Shown here piece after piece: positions 42,323 through 51,481 of a DNA stretch of 64,000 nucleotides (positions are counted from its first letter, which is position 1; each line of letters begins with the position of its first letter). The notes under the pieces are model-generated. The model saw nothing but the letters and a program-made list of their open reading frames with translations. It was not told where the DNA came from and searched no databases. The position numbers and the translations under genes were made by a program. This DNA comes from Pseudoxanthomonas wuyuanensis (GTDB taxonomy: Bacteria; Pseudomonadota; Gammaproteobacteria; Xanthomonadales; Xanthomonadaceae): positions 62,001 to 126,000 of the forward strand of contig NZ_OCND01000006.1 of the NCBI RefSeq assembly GCF_900215535.1, written 5' to 3'.

Positions 42323-43012
42323 ATGAGCCCTCCCGCAGTCGAGCTGCTGATCGCCGACGATCATCCCCTGTTCCGCGAGGCATTGACCCGCGCGGTGAAC
42401 CGGGTGATGCCGCATGCGCGCATGCACGAGGCCGACAGCGCGGACAGCCTGATGACGCTGGTCGCCGAGCATCCGGGTGCGGAATTGCTGCTGCTGGATC
42501 TGAACATCCCCGGCGCGCAGGGATTCAGCGCCCTCGCCCACCTGCGCAAGCTGCGCCCGCAACTGCCGGTGGTGATGGTGTCGGCGAAGGAAGACCACGC
42601 CACCATCCGCCGCGCGCTGGCGCATGGCGCGGCCGGGTTCATCCCCAAATCGGCCGACCTGGCGACACTGGATCATGCCCTGGCCACGCTGCTGGCCGGC
42701 GATGAATGGACGCCGGAAGGCGATTTCGACGCGATCGACGTGGATGCCGGCGAGGTGGCGGCGGCAGCGAAACTGGCCGAATTGACGCCGCAGCAGTTCC
42801 GCGTGCTCGGGCTGATCTGCCAGGGGCTGCTGAACAAGCAGATCGCCTACGAACTGGGCCTGGCCGAAGCCACCGTCAAGGTGCATGTCGGCGCCATCCT
42901 GCGCAAGCTGGAGGTCAATACGCGCACCCAGGCGGTGATGCTGATGCACCGGCTGTCCTCCGACCCCAGTACGGAACTGGCGCTGCCCGACAGCGGACAC
43001 GAGGACGATTGA
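42323..43012 (+). CDS. NarL/LuxR-type response regulator (CrbR-like), copy 2
   Basis: A protein of 229 residues from the ATG at 42323. The receiver has the DD pair at 12-13, phospho-acceptor Asp59 (LLLLDLNIPG) and Lys in GFIPKSA. The helix-turn-helix is LTPQQFRVLGLICQGLLNKQIAYEL...EATVKVHVGAIL. It is convergent with a CrbS-like kinase gene and paralogous to the regulator at 35802. CrbR-type regulators activate acyl-CoA synthetase genes in other gammaproteobacteria. Confidence 0.92.
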   Translation: MSPPAVELLIADDHPLFREALTRAVNRVMPHARMHEADSADSLMTLVAEHPGAELLLLDLNIPGAQGFSALAHLRKLRPQLPVVMVSAKEDHATIRRALAHGAAGFIPKSADLATLDHALATLLAGDEWTPEGDFDAIDVDAGEVAAAAKLAELTPQQFRVLGLICQGLLNKQIAYELGLAEATVKVHVGAILRKLEVNTRTQAVMLMHRLSSDPSTELALPDSGHEDD

Positions 43013-43045
43013 TCGCGGCGGGCGAAAGCAAAAGCCGTCACGCTT

Positions 43046-43080
43046 GTGGGAGTCGTACCGGCATGCCGGCACGACTCCCG
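43046..43080. terminator. Bidirectional hairpin between convergent regulator and kinase genes
   Basis: GGGAGTCGTACCGGC and GCCGGCACGACTCCC pair over about 14 bp with one mismatch and a tight AT loop. It lies in the 84-bp gap between the two stops. Confidence 0.65.
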
Positions 43081-43096
43081 CAAGGATCTGTCCGCT

Positions 43097-46000
43097 TCAC
43101 GCCACGCGCGGCAACGACGCCAGGTACGCCCGCAGCATCGCCGGCTTGACCGGCTTTTGCAGCAACGGAATTGCGCGCCGCTCGCATTCGCGTTCCACCT
43201 CCTCGCCCGGATCGGCGGCCAGGATCGCCACCGGCGCCTTGCTCACCGCGGCGAAGCGGTCCAGCGCCTGCAGCGAAGTCTCGCCATCGTCGAGCTGGTA
43301 GTCGGCAAGGATGGCGTCGATCGGTTGGCGGCGCAGGATCGATTCGGCCGCCGCGATGGAATCGGCCAGATGCACCTGCACACCCCAGCGCGACAGCAAC
43401 GCCCGCATGCCGGCCAGGATTTCGATTTCGTTGTCCAGGCACAGCACGCGCAGGCCGGCCAGCCTTCCCCGCGCCGGCGGCGCCGGGCCGTCGGAAGGCG
43501 GCGGGGCCGCGACCGGCGCCAGCGGGATGCGCAATGTAAACGTGCTGCCGCGTCCGGGCACGCTGCGCAGCGCCAGCGGGTGCGACAGCAGTTGCGCGAT
43601 GCGCATGCAGATGTTCAATCCCAGTCCCATGCCCTTCTCGCCCCACGGACTGGCCAGGCCGGTGCGGCTGAACTCATCGAACACCTTGCTCTGCAATTCC
43701 GGCGCGATGCCGGGGCCGGTATCGCATACCAGCAACTGCAGGGCGCCGCCGCGCCGCCGCACGCCGACCAGCACGCCGCCCGCGGCGGTGTAACGCAGGG
43801 CGTTGCCGATCAGGTTCTGGACGATGCGCCGCAGCAGCTTGCGGTCGCTGACCACGCTCAATCCTGCCGGCGCGTGCAGGCGGAACTGCAACTGGCGACG
43901 TGCGGCCAGCGGTTCGAACTGCGCGCGCAGATCGTCCAGCAACGGTTGCAGCGCGAACGCGCGGATGTCCGGCTGCAGCACGCCCGACTCCAGCCGCGAC
44001 AGGCCCAGCAGGCCATCCAGCAGTTCCTCGGCCGCACGCAGCGAGGCATCCACGCGCTCGGCCAGCTCGGCCGCGCCGGCGTCGAGCTGCGGATGATCGC
44101 GCAATGCCGAGACGAACAGGCGCGCCGCGTTCATCGGCTGCAGCAGGTCGTGGCTGGCCGCAGCCAGGAAGCGGTTCTTGGAGACGTTGGCCACCTCCGC
44201 TTCCTGCTTGGCCTGTCGCTGCGCCTGCAGCGCCTGTTCGAGCTCGGCGGTGCGCTCGGCCACGCGCTGTTCCAGGTTGCCGGTCAGTTCGCGCAGTTCG
44301 CTTTCCACGCGCTTGTAGTCGGTCACGTCGGTGAAGGTGGTGACAAAGCCGCCGCCCTGCATCGGCATGCCGCGCGATTCCAGCACCTGGCCGTTGCGGC
44401 GCATGCGCTGGGCGCGGTAGGCGGAGCCGCTTTGCAGAAAGGCCACGCGCTTGCGCACCTGTTCTTCCACCTGTTCCGGCGTCAGTTCGCCCAGTTCGCC
44501 GCGGCCGACGTTGTAGCGGATCAGATCCACGACCGGCCGGCCGACATAGAGCATGCCGGGCGGATAGTCGAACAGTTCCTGGTAGCGGCCGTTCCAGGCC
44601 ACCAGCCGGCCTTCCGCGTCGACCACGCTGATGCCGTGGCTGACGTTTTCCATCATCGCTTCCAGCAGGTGCCGGTTGGCGCGCAACTCCTGCCCGGTCA
44701 CGTCCAGCAGCCCCACCACCTGCTCGATCTGCACGCCGGTGCGGTGCAACGCGCTGGTCAGCACGATGCGCGCGGTACGCGCACCGACCGCACCGGCCAG
44801 CGTACGCTCCACATGCTGCAGCAACCCGCGGTCGGCCACGCCTCTGGCCGGCAACGCCTGCCCCACCCGCTGCCGGTATTCGTCCAACGCCCGCCGTGCC
44901 GCCTCGGCACCGACGATGCGCGTCAGCAGCGCATCCAGATCGACCACCTGCACCGCCGCCGGCAGCGCCTCGGCCGGCGGCGGCGCGCTGTTCCAGCGAT
45001 CGCGCAGCAGGAAGGCATCGGCCCACAACCGCTCATGCAACGACGGCGGCCGCAGCCGCGAAAACGCCAGGAACAACGCCATGTTGGCCGACAACGACCA
45101 CAGCAGGCCATGCGTGATCGGGTCCAGCCAGCCGATGCCCAGCAGCGCCTGCGGACGCAGCAGGGCGATGCCCCAAGGTCCCTGCTGCAACCACAACTGT
45201 CCGGCGGGTTCGCCCGCCACGATGCTGGGAACGAACAGGCAGTACGCCCACAGCGCCATGCCCGCCACCAGCCCGGCGGCGGCGCCAACCCGGCTGGCAC
45301 GCGGCCACAACAGGCCGCCCAGCAACGCCGGCGCGATCTGCACGACCGCCACCATCGAAATCAGTCCCAGCGTGGCCAGGCTGACCTGCGAGGCCTGGCT
45401 GCGCGAATAGCCGTACGCGGCCAGCGCCAGACACAGGATGGTCGCGCGCCGGATCCACAGCACGATCCGGCTCAGATCCTCGCGCCGCTCCAGTCCCAAT
45501 GCACGGATGCGGGTCAGCAACGGCATCACCAGCTCGTTGCTGACCATGGTGGCGGTGGCCACGCTGACCACGATCACCATGCCGCTGGCTGCCGCCAGCC
45601 CGCCGATGAACGCCACCAGCATCATCGCCTGTCCGCCCTCCACCTGGGTCAGCCATAGCACCAGCGCATCGGTCGGCAACGCGGTCGGCCGCGCCACCCG
45701 CGTGGCGGCAATCGCGATCGGCAACACCAGCAACGCGAACGCGCCCAGATACGCCACCATGGCCCAACGCCCCCAGCGCAGATCGCGCGCATCGGCGCAT
45801 TCGACCACGCCGACCTGGAACTGCCGCGGCAGGCAGAAGAATCCCAGCGCCGCCAGCAGCCCCTGCAGCCAGAATTCCGGCGCCAGCCACTGCGTCTTCG
45901 CCAACGGCAGCGACTGCGCGGCCCATTCCATCCGCCCCAGCGACGGCAGCACCTGCCAGGCCAGCCAGGCTACCGCAGCAAAGGCCAGCAGCTTGACCAG

Positions 46001-46597
46001 CGATTCCAGCGCCACCGCCAGCATCAGGCCTGGGTGGTGCTCGGTGGCGTCGACCTTGCGCGTGCCGAACAGCACTGCAAACAGCGCCAGCACCGCGGCG
46101 GCATACAACGACGTGTCGCTGGCCCATACCGGCAGATCGTCCGGCGGCGGGCCCAGCAGCGCCCGTACGCTGAAGGCCAGCGCCTTGTACTGCAGCGCCA
46201 CGTACGGGAGCATCGCCACCAGCGCCGCGCAGGTGACCAGCATCGCCAGCCAGGCGCTCTTGCCGAAGCGCGAACCGATGAAGTCGGCGATGGAGGTGAT
46301 GTTGTGCACGCGCGCCAGCCGCAGCAGCCGTGCATACAGACCATGCCCGAACAGCAGCAGCAACATCGGGCCGATGTAGATGGTCAGGTAGTACCAGCCG
46401 CTGGTGACGGCGGTTCCGACGGCGGCATAGAACGTCCAGGCCGTGCAGTACACGCCCAGCGCCAGGCTGTACACCAGTGGCCGCAGCCAGGCGCGATCCG
46501 GGTACAGCGAGCGGCGGTCGCCGTAGTAGGCGACTCCGAACAACAATCCCAGGTATGCCAGCGACACCAGCAACAGCAGCCATTGCGGCAACAGCAT
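43097..46597 (-). CDS. CrbS-like hybrid sensor histidine kinase (SSS transporter, PAS, HisKA, receiver), copy 1
   Basis: A protein of 1166 residues from the ATG at 46597; a TTG five codons earlier is possible. The first 530 residues hold about 13 membrane segments of the sodium:solute symporter fold. A linker domain (about 560-640, STAC-like) and a PAS domain (LEAMMENVSHGISVVDAEGRLVAWN) follow. A coiled coil leads into the H-box ASHDLLQPMNAARLF, N-box NLIGNALRYT and G-box GMGLGLNI. A receiver with Asp in LADYQLDDGE ends the protein. CrbS senses and may transport acetate-like acids. It is convergent with the regulator at 42323. Confidence 0.92.
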   Translation of the reverse strand: MLLPQWLLLLVSLAYLGLLFGVAYYGDRRSLYPDRAWLRPLVYSLALGVYCTAWTFYAAVGTAVTSGWYYLTIYIGPMLLLLFGHGLYARLLRLARVHNITSIADFIGSRFGKSAWLAMLVTCAALVAMLPYVALQYKALAFSVRALLGPPPDDLPVWASDTSLYAAAVLALFAVLFGTRKVDATEHHPGLMLAVALESLVKLLAFAAVAWLAWQVLPSLGRMEWAAQSLPLAKTQWLAPEFWLQGLLAALGFFCLPRQFQVGVVECADARDLRWGRWAMVAYLGAFALLVLPIAIAATRVARPTALPTDALVLWLTQVEGGQAMMLVAFIGGLAAASGMVIVVSVATATMVSNELVMPLLTRIRALGLERREDLSRIVLWIRRATILCLALAAYGYSRSQASQVSLATLGLISMVAVVQIAPALLGGLLWPRASRVGAAAGLVAGMALWAYCLFVPSIVAGEPAGQLWLQQGPWGIALLRPQALLGIGWLDPITHGLLWSLSANMALFLAFSRLRPPSLHERLWADAFLLRDRWNSAPPPAEALPAAVQVVDLDALLTRIVGAEAARRALDEYRQRVGQALPARGVADRGLLQHVERTLAGAVGARTARIVLTSALHRTGVQIEQVVGLLDVTGQELRANRHLLEAMMENVSHGISVVDAEGRLVAWNGRYQELFDYPPGMLYVGRPVVDLIRYNVGRGELGELTPEQVEEQVRKRVAFLQSGSAYRAQRMRRNGQVLESRGMPMQGGGFVTTFTDVTDYKRVESELRELTGNLEQRVAERTAELEQALQAQRQAKQEAEVANVSKNRFLAAASHDLLQPMNAARLFVSALRDHPQLDAGAAELAERVDASLRAAEELLDGLLGLSRLESGVLQPDIRAFALQPLLDDLRAQFEPLAARRQLQFRLHAPAGLSVVSDRKLLRRIVQNLIGNALRYTAAGGVLVGVRRRGGALQLLVCDTGPGIAPELQSKVFDEFSRTGLASPWGEKGMGLGLNICMRIAQLLSHPLALRSVPGRGSTFTLRIPLAPVAAPPPSDGPAPPARGRLAGLRVLCLDNEIEILAGMRALLSRWGVQVHLADSIAAAESILRRQPIDAILADYQLDDGETSLQALDRFAAVSKAPVAILAADPGEEVERECERRAIPLLQKPVKPAMLRAYLASLPRVA

Positions 46598-46633
46598 CGA
46601 CACGGTCCTCAATCGGCGTCGGCCGCTATGCTA

Positions 46634-46900
46634 GAGCGTGTTATGGACTTTGGGGTGAGTGCGAAGGCCGCTGTCGCGGTGGCAGGCAAGGCGCACGCCG
46701 CCGGTCAGGCTGGTGGCCTGGCCAAGGCGTGCAACGCCGCATGGCGCCGCGACAGCGGCCTTCCCGGAGGGTTGCCCGCCAGCATCGCCGCAGCCGCGTT
46801 GCCCGGCTGGCCTTGGGCACCACCCAAGGACGGCACCGGACGCCTTGCTGCGACGGCGCTGGCGAGCAACGCATCTCATCCCAAAGTTCATAACACGCTC
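46634..46900. mobile_element. MITE with IS5/IS427-type ends, 267 bp
   Basis: Near-perfect terminal inverted repeats of about 20 bp (GAGCGTGTTATGGACTTTGG at the left, its inverse with one mismatch at the right) lie inside duplicated CTAG, consistent with a TA target duplication. Internal inverted segments (GAAGGCCGCTGTCGC / GCGACAGCGGCCTTC) are present. It encodes no transposase. The ends resemble IS5-family IS427-group elements. Confidence 0.75.
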
Positions 46901-47181
46901 TAGAGCGTGCTGGCGCTGTCGGGATAGGCCGCGCCAAACCGGCCAGATACCCTGAACGGGAATCTCGCAGATACGCGATGCCCTCGCGCTTCCTGGGTTC
47001 TTCTTCGATTTGCGGGGATAGCGGCATCGAGATGAGTCGCCACCCGCCGAGGCGGGAGTGGATCAGCCCTCATATTGGCTGTCCTGCCTCATGCGGGCCG
47101 CAGGCCGTGCATGGCCTACTCTCCCCCCACCCGGCCGGTCATCGCCTTTTGGCGAGCATGAGATGAGTAGATCTCATCCTT

Positions 47182-47249
47182 GTAGGAGCGACGTGAGTCG
47201 CGATTCGGCTTTACCGGTAGCGCTTCATCGCGACTGACGTCGCTCCTAC
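47182..47249. repeat. REPIN, GAGCGAC family (copy 4)
   Basis: GTAGGAGCGACGTGAGTCGC at 47182 and the inverse ending CGACGTCGCTCCTAC-like at 47249, with a spacer sharing GGCTT-ACCGGTAG-GCTTCATCGC with copy 1 at 2662. Confidence 0.85.
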
Positions 47250-47382
47250 AGAAAACGCAGCTTCGGATGTTTTTTCGCAACCGTTGGCAAGCTGTGAAGC
47301 CAGCGACCACGCTACTGCGATGTCATGGACCGGTTGTTCCATCTGCTGCTGTGCGGCCTTCCGCATGCCGCCGGCTGACCGC

Positions 47383-47871
47383 TCACACCCGCGAATAGCG
47401 CCAGGACACCATGCGTCCGTCGCGGTACGGCATCACGCCGTGGAAAGCGCGCGCATCGTCGTCGAACACCAGCGGCAGGAAATGGCGGTCGCCGTCCCAT
47501 AACGGCAGATCCATGATGTTTTCCACCGGCACCCATTCCAGCGTGCCCTCGGGATTGCTGGTGTACGGCGTACCGGAATAGTCGGTGATGACGAAGATGA
47601 AACCCAGCCAATCCTCGCCGTGCTTGCCGAAGCCCGGCCAGCTGATGGTGCCGCGCAGGCTCAACTCATTGCAGTCGATGCCGGCCTCCTCGTGGATCTC
47701 GCGGCGCATGCCGGCCACCACGTCTTCGTCCGGTTCCAGCTTGCCACCCAGTCCGTTGTATTTGCCCAGATGCAGATCCTCCTGACGCGCATTCCGGTGG
47801 ACCAGCAGGACCTGGGAACGATCCGGCGACAACACATAACCCAGGGTAGCGACGATGGGGGTGTAAGGCAT
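47383..47871 (-). CDS. NUDIX hydrolase (MutT-like)
   Basis: A protein of 162 residues from the ATG at 47871; the longer frame to 48048 runs through a REPIN. The complete NUDIX box is GGKLEPDED-VVAGMRREIHEEAGI (G-x5-E-x7-REUxEExGU). GKYNGLGGK and SWPGFGKHGEDW resemble 8-oxo-dGTP pyrophosphatases of the MTH1/MutT type. Probably cytoplasmic nucleotide-pool cleaning. It lies alone between the two large kinase genes. Confidence 0.9.
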   Translation of the reverse strand: MPYTPIVATLGYVLSPDRSQVLLVHRNARQEDLHLGKYNGLGGKLEPDEDVVAGMRREIHEEAGIDCNELSLRGTISWPGFGKHGEDWLGFIFVITDYSGTPYTSNPEGTLEWVPVENIMDLPLWDGDRHFLPLVFDDDARAFHGVMPYRDGRMVSWRYSRV

Positions 47872-47923
47872 CAGCTTTGTCTTTGGCGAATCCGCGGGCG
47901 ATTCTACGCGAGCCGGTATCCCT

Positions 47924-48069
47924 GTAGGAGCGATGTGAGTCGCGATGGCGCCCCGATAACTGCCCGGTGTGCGCGATGAAGAACGCGCCGCAGCGCGTCC
48001 GGCAGACAAACGAACAGGCTGTTGTCGATTCCGGCCGTCTATCGCCATCGCGACTCACGTCGCTCCTAC
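47924..48069. repeat. Compound REPIN, GAGCGAC family (copy 5, inverted)
   Basis: GTAGGAGCGATGTGAGTCGC begins at 47924 and the inverse ends ...GTCGCTCCTAC at 48069. The spacer holds GAAGAACGCGCCGCAGCGCG, the inverse of that in the 18782 and 36477 elements, so the whole element is in opposite orientation. Confidence 0.85.
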
Positions 48070-48099
48070 AACGTCGCTCCACAAGGAAATTGTCGACGC

Positions 48100-51000
48100 T
48101 TACGACACCACCAGCCGCGCTGCCAGCAAACGATCCATGACCGACTTCAGCGCCAGCGGCCGCACCGGCTTGGGCAGCAGCGGGAGCTCGGCTTCATGTA
48201 CCGCGCGCCGCACCGCTTCGGTCTGGTCGGCGGTCAGGATCAGGCATGGCCGTGCGCCGAAACGCTGCGACAGCCGCTGCATCAGCTGCACGCCGGTGTC
48301 GCCATCATCCAGGTGGTAGTCGAACAGCCACAGATCGGCAGGCTGTTGCGCCAGCACCGCTTCCGCCTGCGCCTGATCGGCCGCGGTCGACACCCGGCAG
48401 CCCCAGCCTTCCAGTACCTGCGTCAAGGCCGACAGCGCCAACGGATCGTTGTCCACCGCCAGCACCCGCTTTCCAGCCAGCCCCGACTTGCCGCCGCCGG
48501 CCGATACGCTGCGTTCCGGGGCCGCGGCGCGCGGCAAGGTCACCGCGAACACCGTTCCCCGCCCCACTGCGCTGCGCAGGGTCAGCGGTGCATGCAGCAG
48601 CCGTGCGATACGGTCGGCGATCGACAGGCCCAGTCCCAGGCCCTGCCCGCTGGCGTCTTCGCCACGGCGAAATTCCTCGAAGATGACGGACTGCTCGGCG
48701 ACCGGAATGCCTGGGCCGGTATCGCGCACTTCAATCCGCAGCCGCCCCGGTCCGGCGCGGCGCACGCCTATCGCCACGCGTCCGGCGCCGGTGTAGCGCA
48801 CCGCGTTGGCCAGGAAATTCTGCAGCACGCGCCGCAGCAGTTGCGGATCCGAATGCACCCAGGCGCGCGTGGGCAGGTAGTCGAAGCCCAGGCCGCGTTC
48901 GCTGGCCAGCGCGCGGAATTCCGAAGCCAGCGGCTCCAGCACTTCGGCCAGCGGGAAATCGCGCGGCTCCGGCACCAGCCCGCCGGCTTCCAGCCGCGAC
49001 ATGTCCAGCAGGCCGGTCAGCAGGTCGGTGGTGGAATCCAGCGCGCCGCGGATCTGTTCGGCCGATTCGCGCTGGCGCCGGTCCGGCAGTTGCTGCACCA
49101 GCGCATCGGTGAACAGGTGCGCCGCGTGCAGCGGCTGCAACAGGTCGTGGCCGATGGCGGTGAGGAATCTGCTCTTGGCGTCGTTGGCGTGTTCGGCCTC
49201 GCGCTTGGCCGTTTCCAGCCGCGCGGTGCGGTCGGCCACGCGCTGTTCCAGGGTCTCGTTGGCCTGCTTCAGATCGCGCTCGGCATGGCGCGAGGCGGTG
49301 ACGTCGGTATAGGTGGCGACAAAACCGCCGCCGGGCATCGGATTGCCGCGGATCTCGACGATGCTGCCGTCGGGGAATACCCGTTCGGTCAGATGCGCGG
49401 TGCCGGCGCGCATGAACGCCAGCCGCCGTTCCAGGGCACGTTCGTCGTGGCCACGGTGCGGCATGCGTTGCAACGCCCAGCGGGTCAGATCGGCGATCGG
49501 ACGGCCAACCTGCAAATAGTCGTCGGGGAAGCCGAACAGCTCGGCGTAGCGCCGGTTCCACGCCACCAGCCGCTGTTCGCGGTCGACCACGCTGATGCCC
49601 TGGCTCATGTTCTGCAGCGCCGCTTCCAGCACCTGCTGGTTGAAGCGCAGCGCCTGGGTCGCCTCGCCGACCAGTTCGGCCACGGTATCCAGCGGCGCGC
49701 GTTCGCCGCGCCAGGCCGCATCGATCAGCAGCCGCGCGCTGGAAACACCAACCACCGCGGCCAGTTCGCGTTCGACCGCCGCCACCGTTGCCTCGTCGGC
49801 GGTGGCGTCTTGGCCGCATTGTTCGGCCAGCTTGCCCACATAGTCCTTGGGCAGGAAGCGCCGCGCCACGTTTTCCAGCGCGGCCAGCGCAATGCCGCCG
49901 CGCGCCGCATCCGGCTTGAGCGGCGTGAACCGCGCCACCATGAAGATGGTGGCGATATTGACCAGCAGGCTGACCAGCACGCCGCGGGCGACCGGATGCA
50001 GCTCGCCCAGCCCCAGGAATCCCTCCGGCGTCAGCCAGCGCCAGCCCGCGCCGGGGTCGAACTGCGGCACCAGCCCGGCCTGCATCGCGGTGGGCACCAG
50101 CATCAGCCACAGCCATACCAGCGAACCCAGCAACAGCCCGGCCAGCAACGCGCCGGATGGCAGCCGCGGCCGGTACACCGCCAGCACCACCGCCGGCGCC
50201 AGTTGCGCCAGCGCGGAAAACGACAGGATGCCGAAATCGCCCAGCGCCTTCACTCCGGACATCGCCTGGCTGTACAGCCAGGCCAGCACGAACACCAGGC
50301 CGATGCCGATGCGGCGATTGGCCAGCACCCATGGCCGCAGGTCGGAACCGGAACTGGCGCGCGCGGCATCGCGGACGAAATGCGGGCTGATCCAGTGGTT
50401 GGCCAGCATGATCGACAACGTCAGCGCCGACAGGATCGCCATGCCGGTGGCTGCGCTCATGCCGCCGAGGAACGTCAGCAGTGCCAGCCCTTTCTGCCCG
50501 GCCGCCAACGGCAGCGCCAGCACGTACAGGTCCGGCGAAACCCGGTCGCCGATATCGAGCTGGCCGGCCCATGCAATCGGCAGCACCGGCAATGCGATGG
50601 CCAGCAGGTACAGCGGAAACAGCCAGCGCGCCACGCGCAGATCGCCGCTGTTGCGCAGTTCGACAATGCCGACATGGAACTGGTGCGGCAGCGTGAACAT
50701 GGCAATCGCACCGAGCCCCATCAGCGCATAGAAGCTGCCGTCATAGACGCCGGCCGGCAGCGACTGCGCCCGCTGCGCCAGGTCCGCATAGCCGGCATGG
50801 CTGCCCCATACCACGAACGCGCCCACCGCCAGCAACGCGGCCAGCTTGAGCAGCGACTCGAATCCCAGCGCCAGCACGATGCCGCGGTTGTGTTCGGTCG
50901 CCGATGCGCGGCGGGTGCCGAACAACATGGTGAAGGCCGCCATCACCAGCGCGATCCATAGCGACGCGTCCAGATAGGCCGGCTGCACATTCGGATCGCC

Positions 51001-51438
51001 GCCAATCAGCAGGGTGAAACTCAGCGCCACCGCTTTCAGCTGCAGGGCGATGTACGGCACCATGCCCAGCAGCGCCACCGCGGTGATCGCAATGCCCAGG
51101 CGGCGGTCCTTGCCGAAGCGCGAGGTCACCAGGTCGGCCAACGAAGCGCTGTTGTGCTCGTGGGTCAGCCGGCCCAGGCGCTGCAGAAAGCCGATGCCGA
51201 ACACCAGCAGCAACACGATGCCCAGGTAGGTCGGCGGCGACGGAAACTGCCAGCGCACCGCCTGCGCGACCGCGCCGTAGTAGGTCCAGGCCGTGCAATG
51301 CACCGCCAACGACAACGTATACACCAGCGGCCAGATGCGCCCCAGCCGCGAGGTGTTGCGCTCGCCCCACAAGGCCACGCCAAAAAGCACCGCGGCCCAG
51401 GCCAGACTGGCGATGATGACGGTCAGCGGGCTGAGCAT
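48100..51438 (-). CDS. CrbS-like hybrid sensor histidine kinase, copy 2
   Basis: A protein of 1112 residues with the same architecture as the 43097 kinase: about 13 symporter-like membrane segments (1-530), a STAC-like linker, PAS (LEAALQNMSQGISVVDREQRLVAWN), HisKA with H-box AIGHDLLQPLHAAHLF, ATPase (NFLANAVRYTGAG, GQGLGLGLSI) and a C-terminal receiver with Asp in LWLFDYHLDDGD. Divergence between the transporter parts suggests different ligands. It lies beside MaoC, hydrolase and acyl-CoA synthetase genes. Confidence 0.92.
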   Translation of the reverse strand: MLSPLTVIIASLAWAAVLFGVALWGERNTSRLGRIWPLVYTLSLAVHCTAWTYYGAVAQAVRWQFPSPPTYLGIVLLLVFGIGFLQRLGRLTHEHNSASLADLVTSRFGKDRRLGIAITAVALLGMVPYIALQLKAVALSFTLLIGGDPNVQPAYLDASLWIALVMAAFTMLFGTRRASATEHNRGIVLALGFESLLKLAALLAVGAFVVWGSHAGYADLAQRAQSLPAGVYDGSFYALMGLGAIAMFTLPHQFHVGIVELRNSGDLRVARWLFPLYLLAIALPVLPIAWAGQLDIGDRVSPDLYVLALPLAAGQKGLALLTFLGGMSAATGMAILSALTLSIMLANHWISPHFVRDAARASSGSDLRPWVLANRRIGIGLVFVLAWLYSQAMSGVKALGDFGILSFSALAQLAPAVVLAVYRPRLPSGALLAGLLLGSLVWLWLMLVPTAMQAGLVPQFDPGAGWRWLTPEGFLGLGELHPVARGVLVSLLVNIATIFMVARFTPLKPDAARGGIALAALENVARRFLPKDYVGKLAEQCGQDATADEATVAAVERELAAVVGVSSARLLIDAAWRGERAPLDTVAELVGEATQALRFNQQVLEAALQNMSQGISVVDREQRLVAWNRRYAELFGFPDDYLQVGRPIADLTRWALQRMPHRGHDERALERRLAFMRAGTAHLTERVFPDGSIVEIRGNPMPGGGFVATYTDVTASRHAERDLKQANETLEQRVADRTARLETAKREAEHANDAKSRFLTAIGHDLLQPLHAAHLFTDALVQQLPDRRQRESAEQIRGALDSTTDLLTGLLDMSRLEAGGLVPEPRDFPLAEVLEPLASEFRALASERGLGFDYLPTRAWVHSDPQLLRRVLQNFLANAVRYTGAGRVAIGVRRAGPGRLRIEVRDTGPGIPVAEQSVIFEEFRRGEDASGQGLGLGLSIADRIARLLHAPLTLRSAVGRGTVFAVTLPRAAAPERSVSAGGGKSGLAGKRVLAVDNDPLALSALTQVLEGWGCRVSTAADQAQAEAVLAQQPADLWLFDYHLDDGDTGVQLMQRLSQRFGARPCLILTADQTEAVRRAVHEAELPLLPKPVRPLALKSVMDRLLAARLVVS

Positions 51439-51481
51439 GGGCGGAGTCTAAACGCTGGCGTTCACCACTGTCTTGCGGCGC

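Larger units (their letters stand above)
46598..47382. other. 785-bp gene-free region with a MITE and a REPIN
   Basis: Holds the MITE at 46634-46900 and the REPIN at 47182-47249. The 46904-47180 and 47250-47382 stretches show no gene I can support. The kinase promoter must lie between 46598 and the MITE, or partly in it. Confidence 0.6.

Noticed and set aside
43046-45658. An 870-codon plus-strand frame over the first hybrid kinase
   Set aside because: Antisense shadow rich in His, Arg and Gln; the kinase motifs are on the other strand.
48022-50961. A 979-codon plus-strand frame over the second hybrid kinase
   Set aside because: Same reason; composition is that of a shadow frame.
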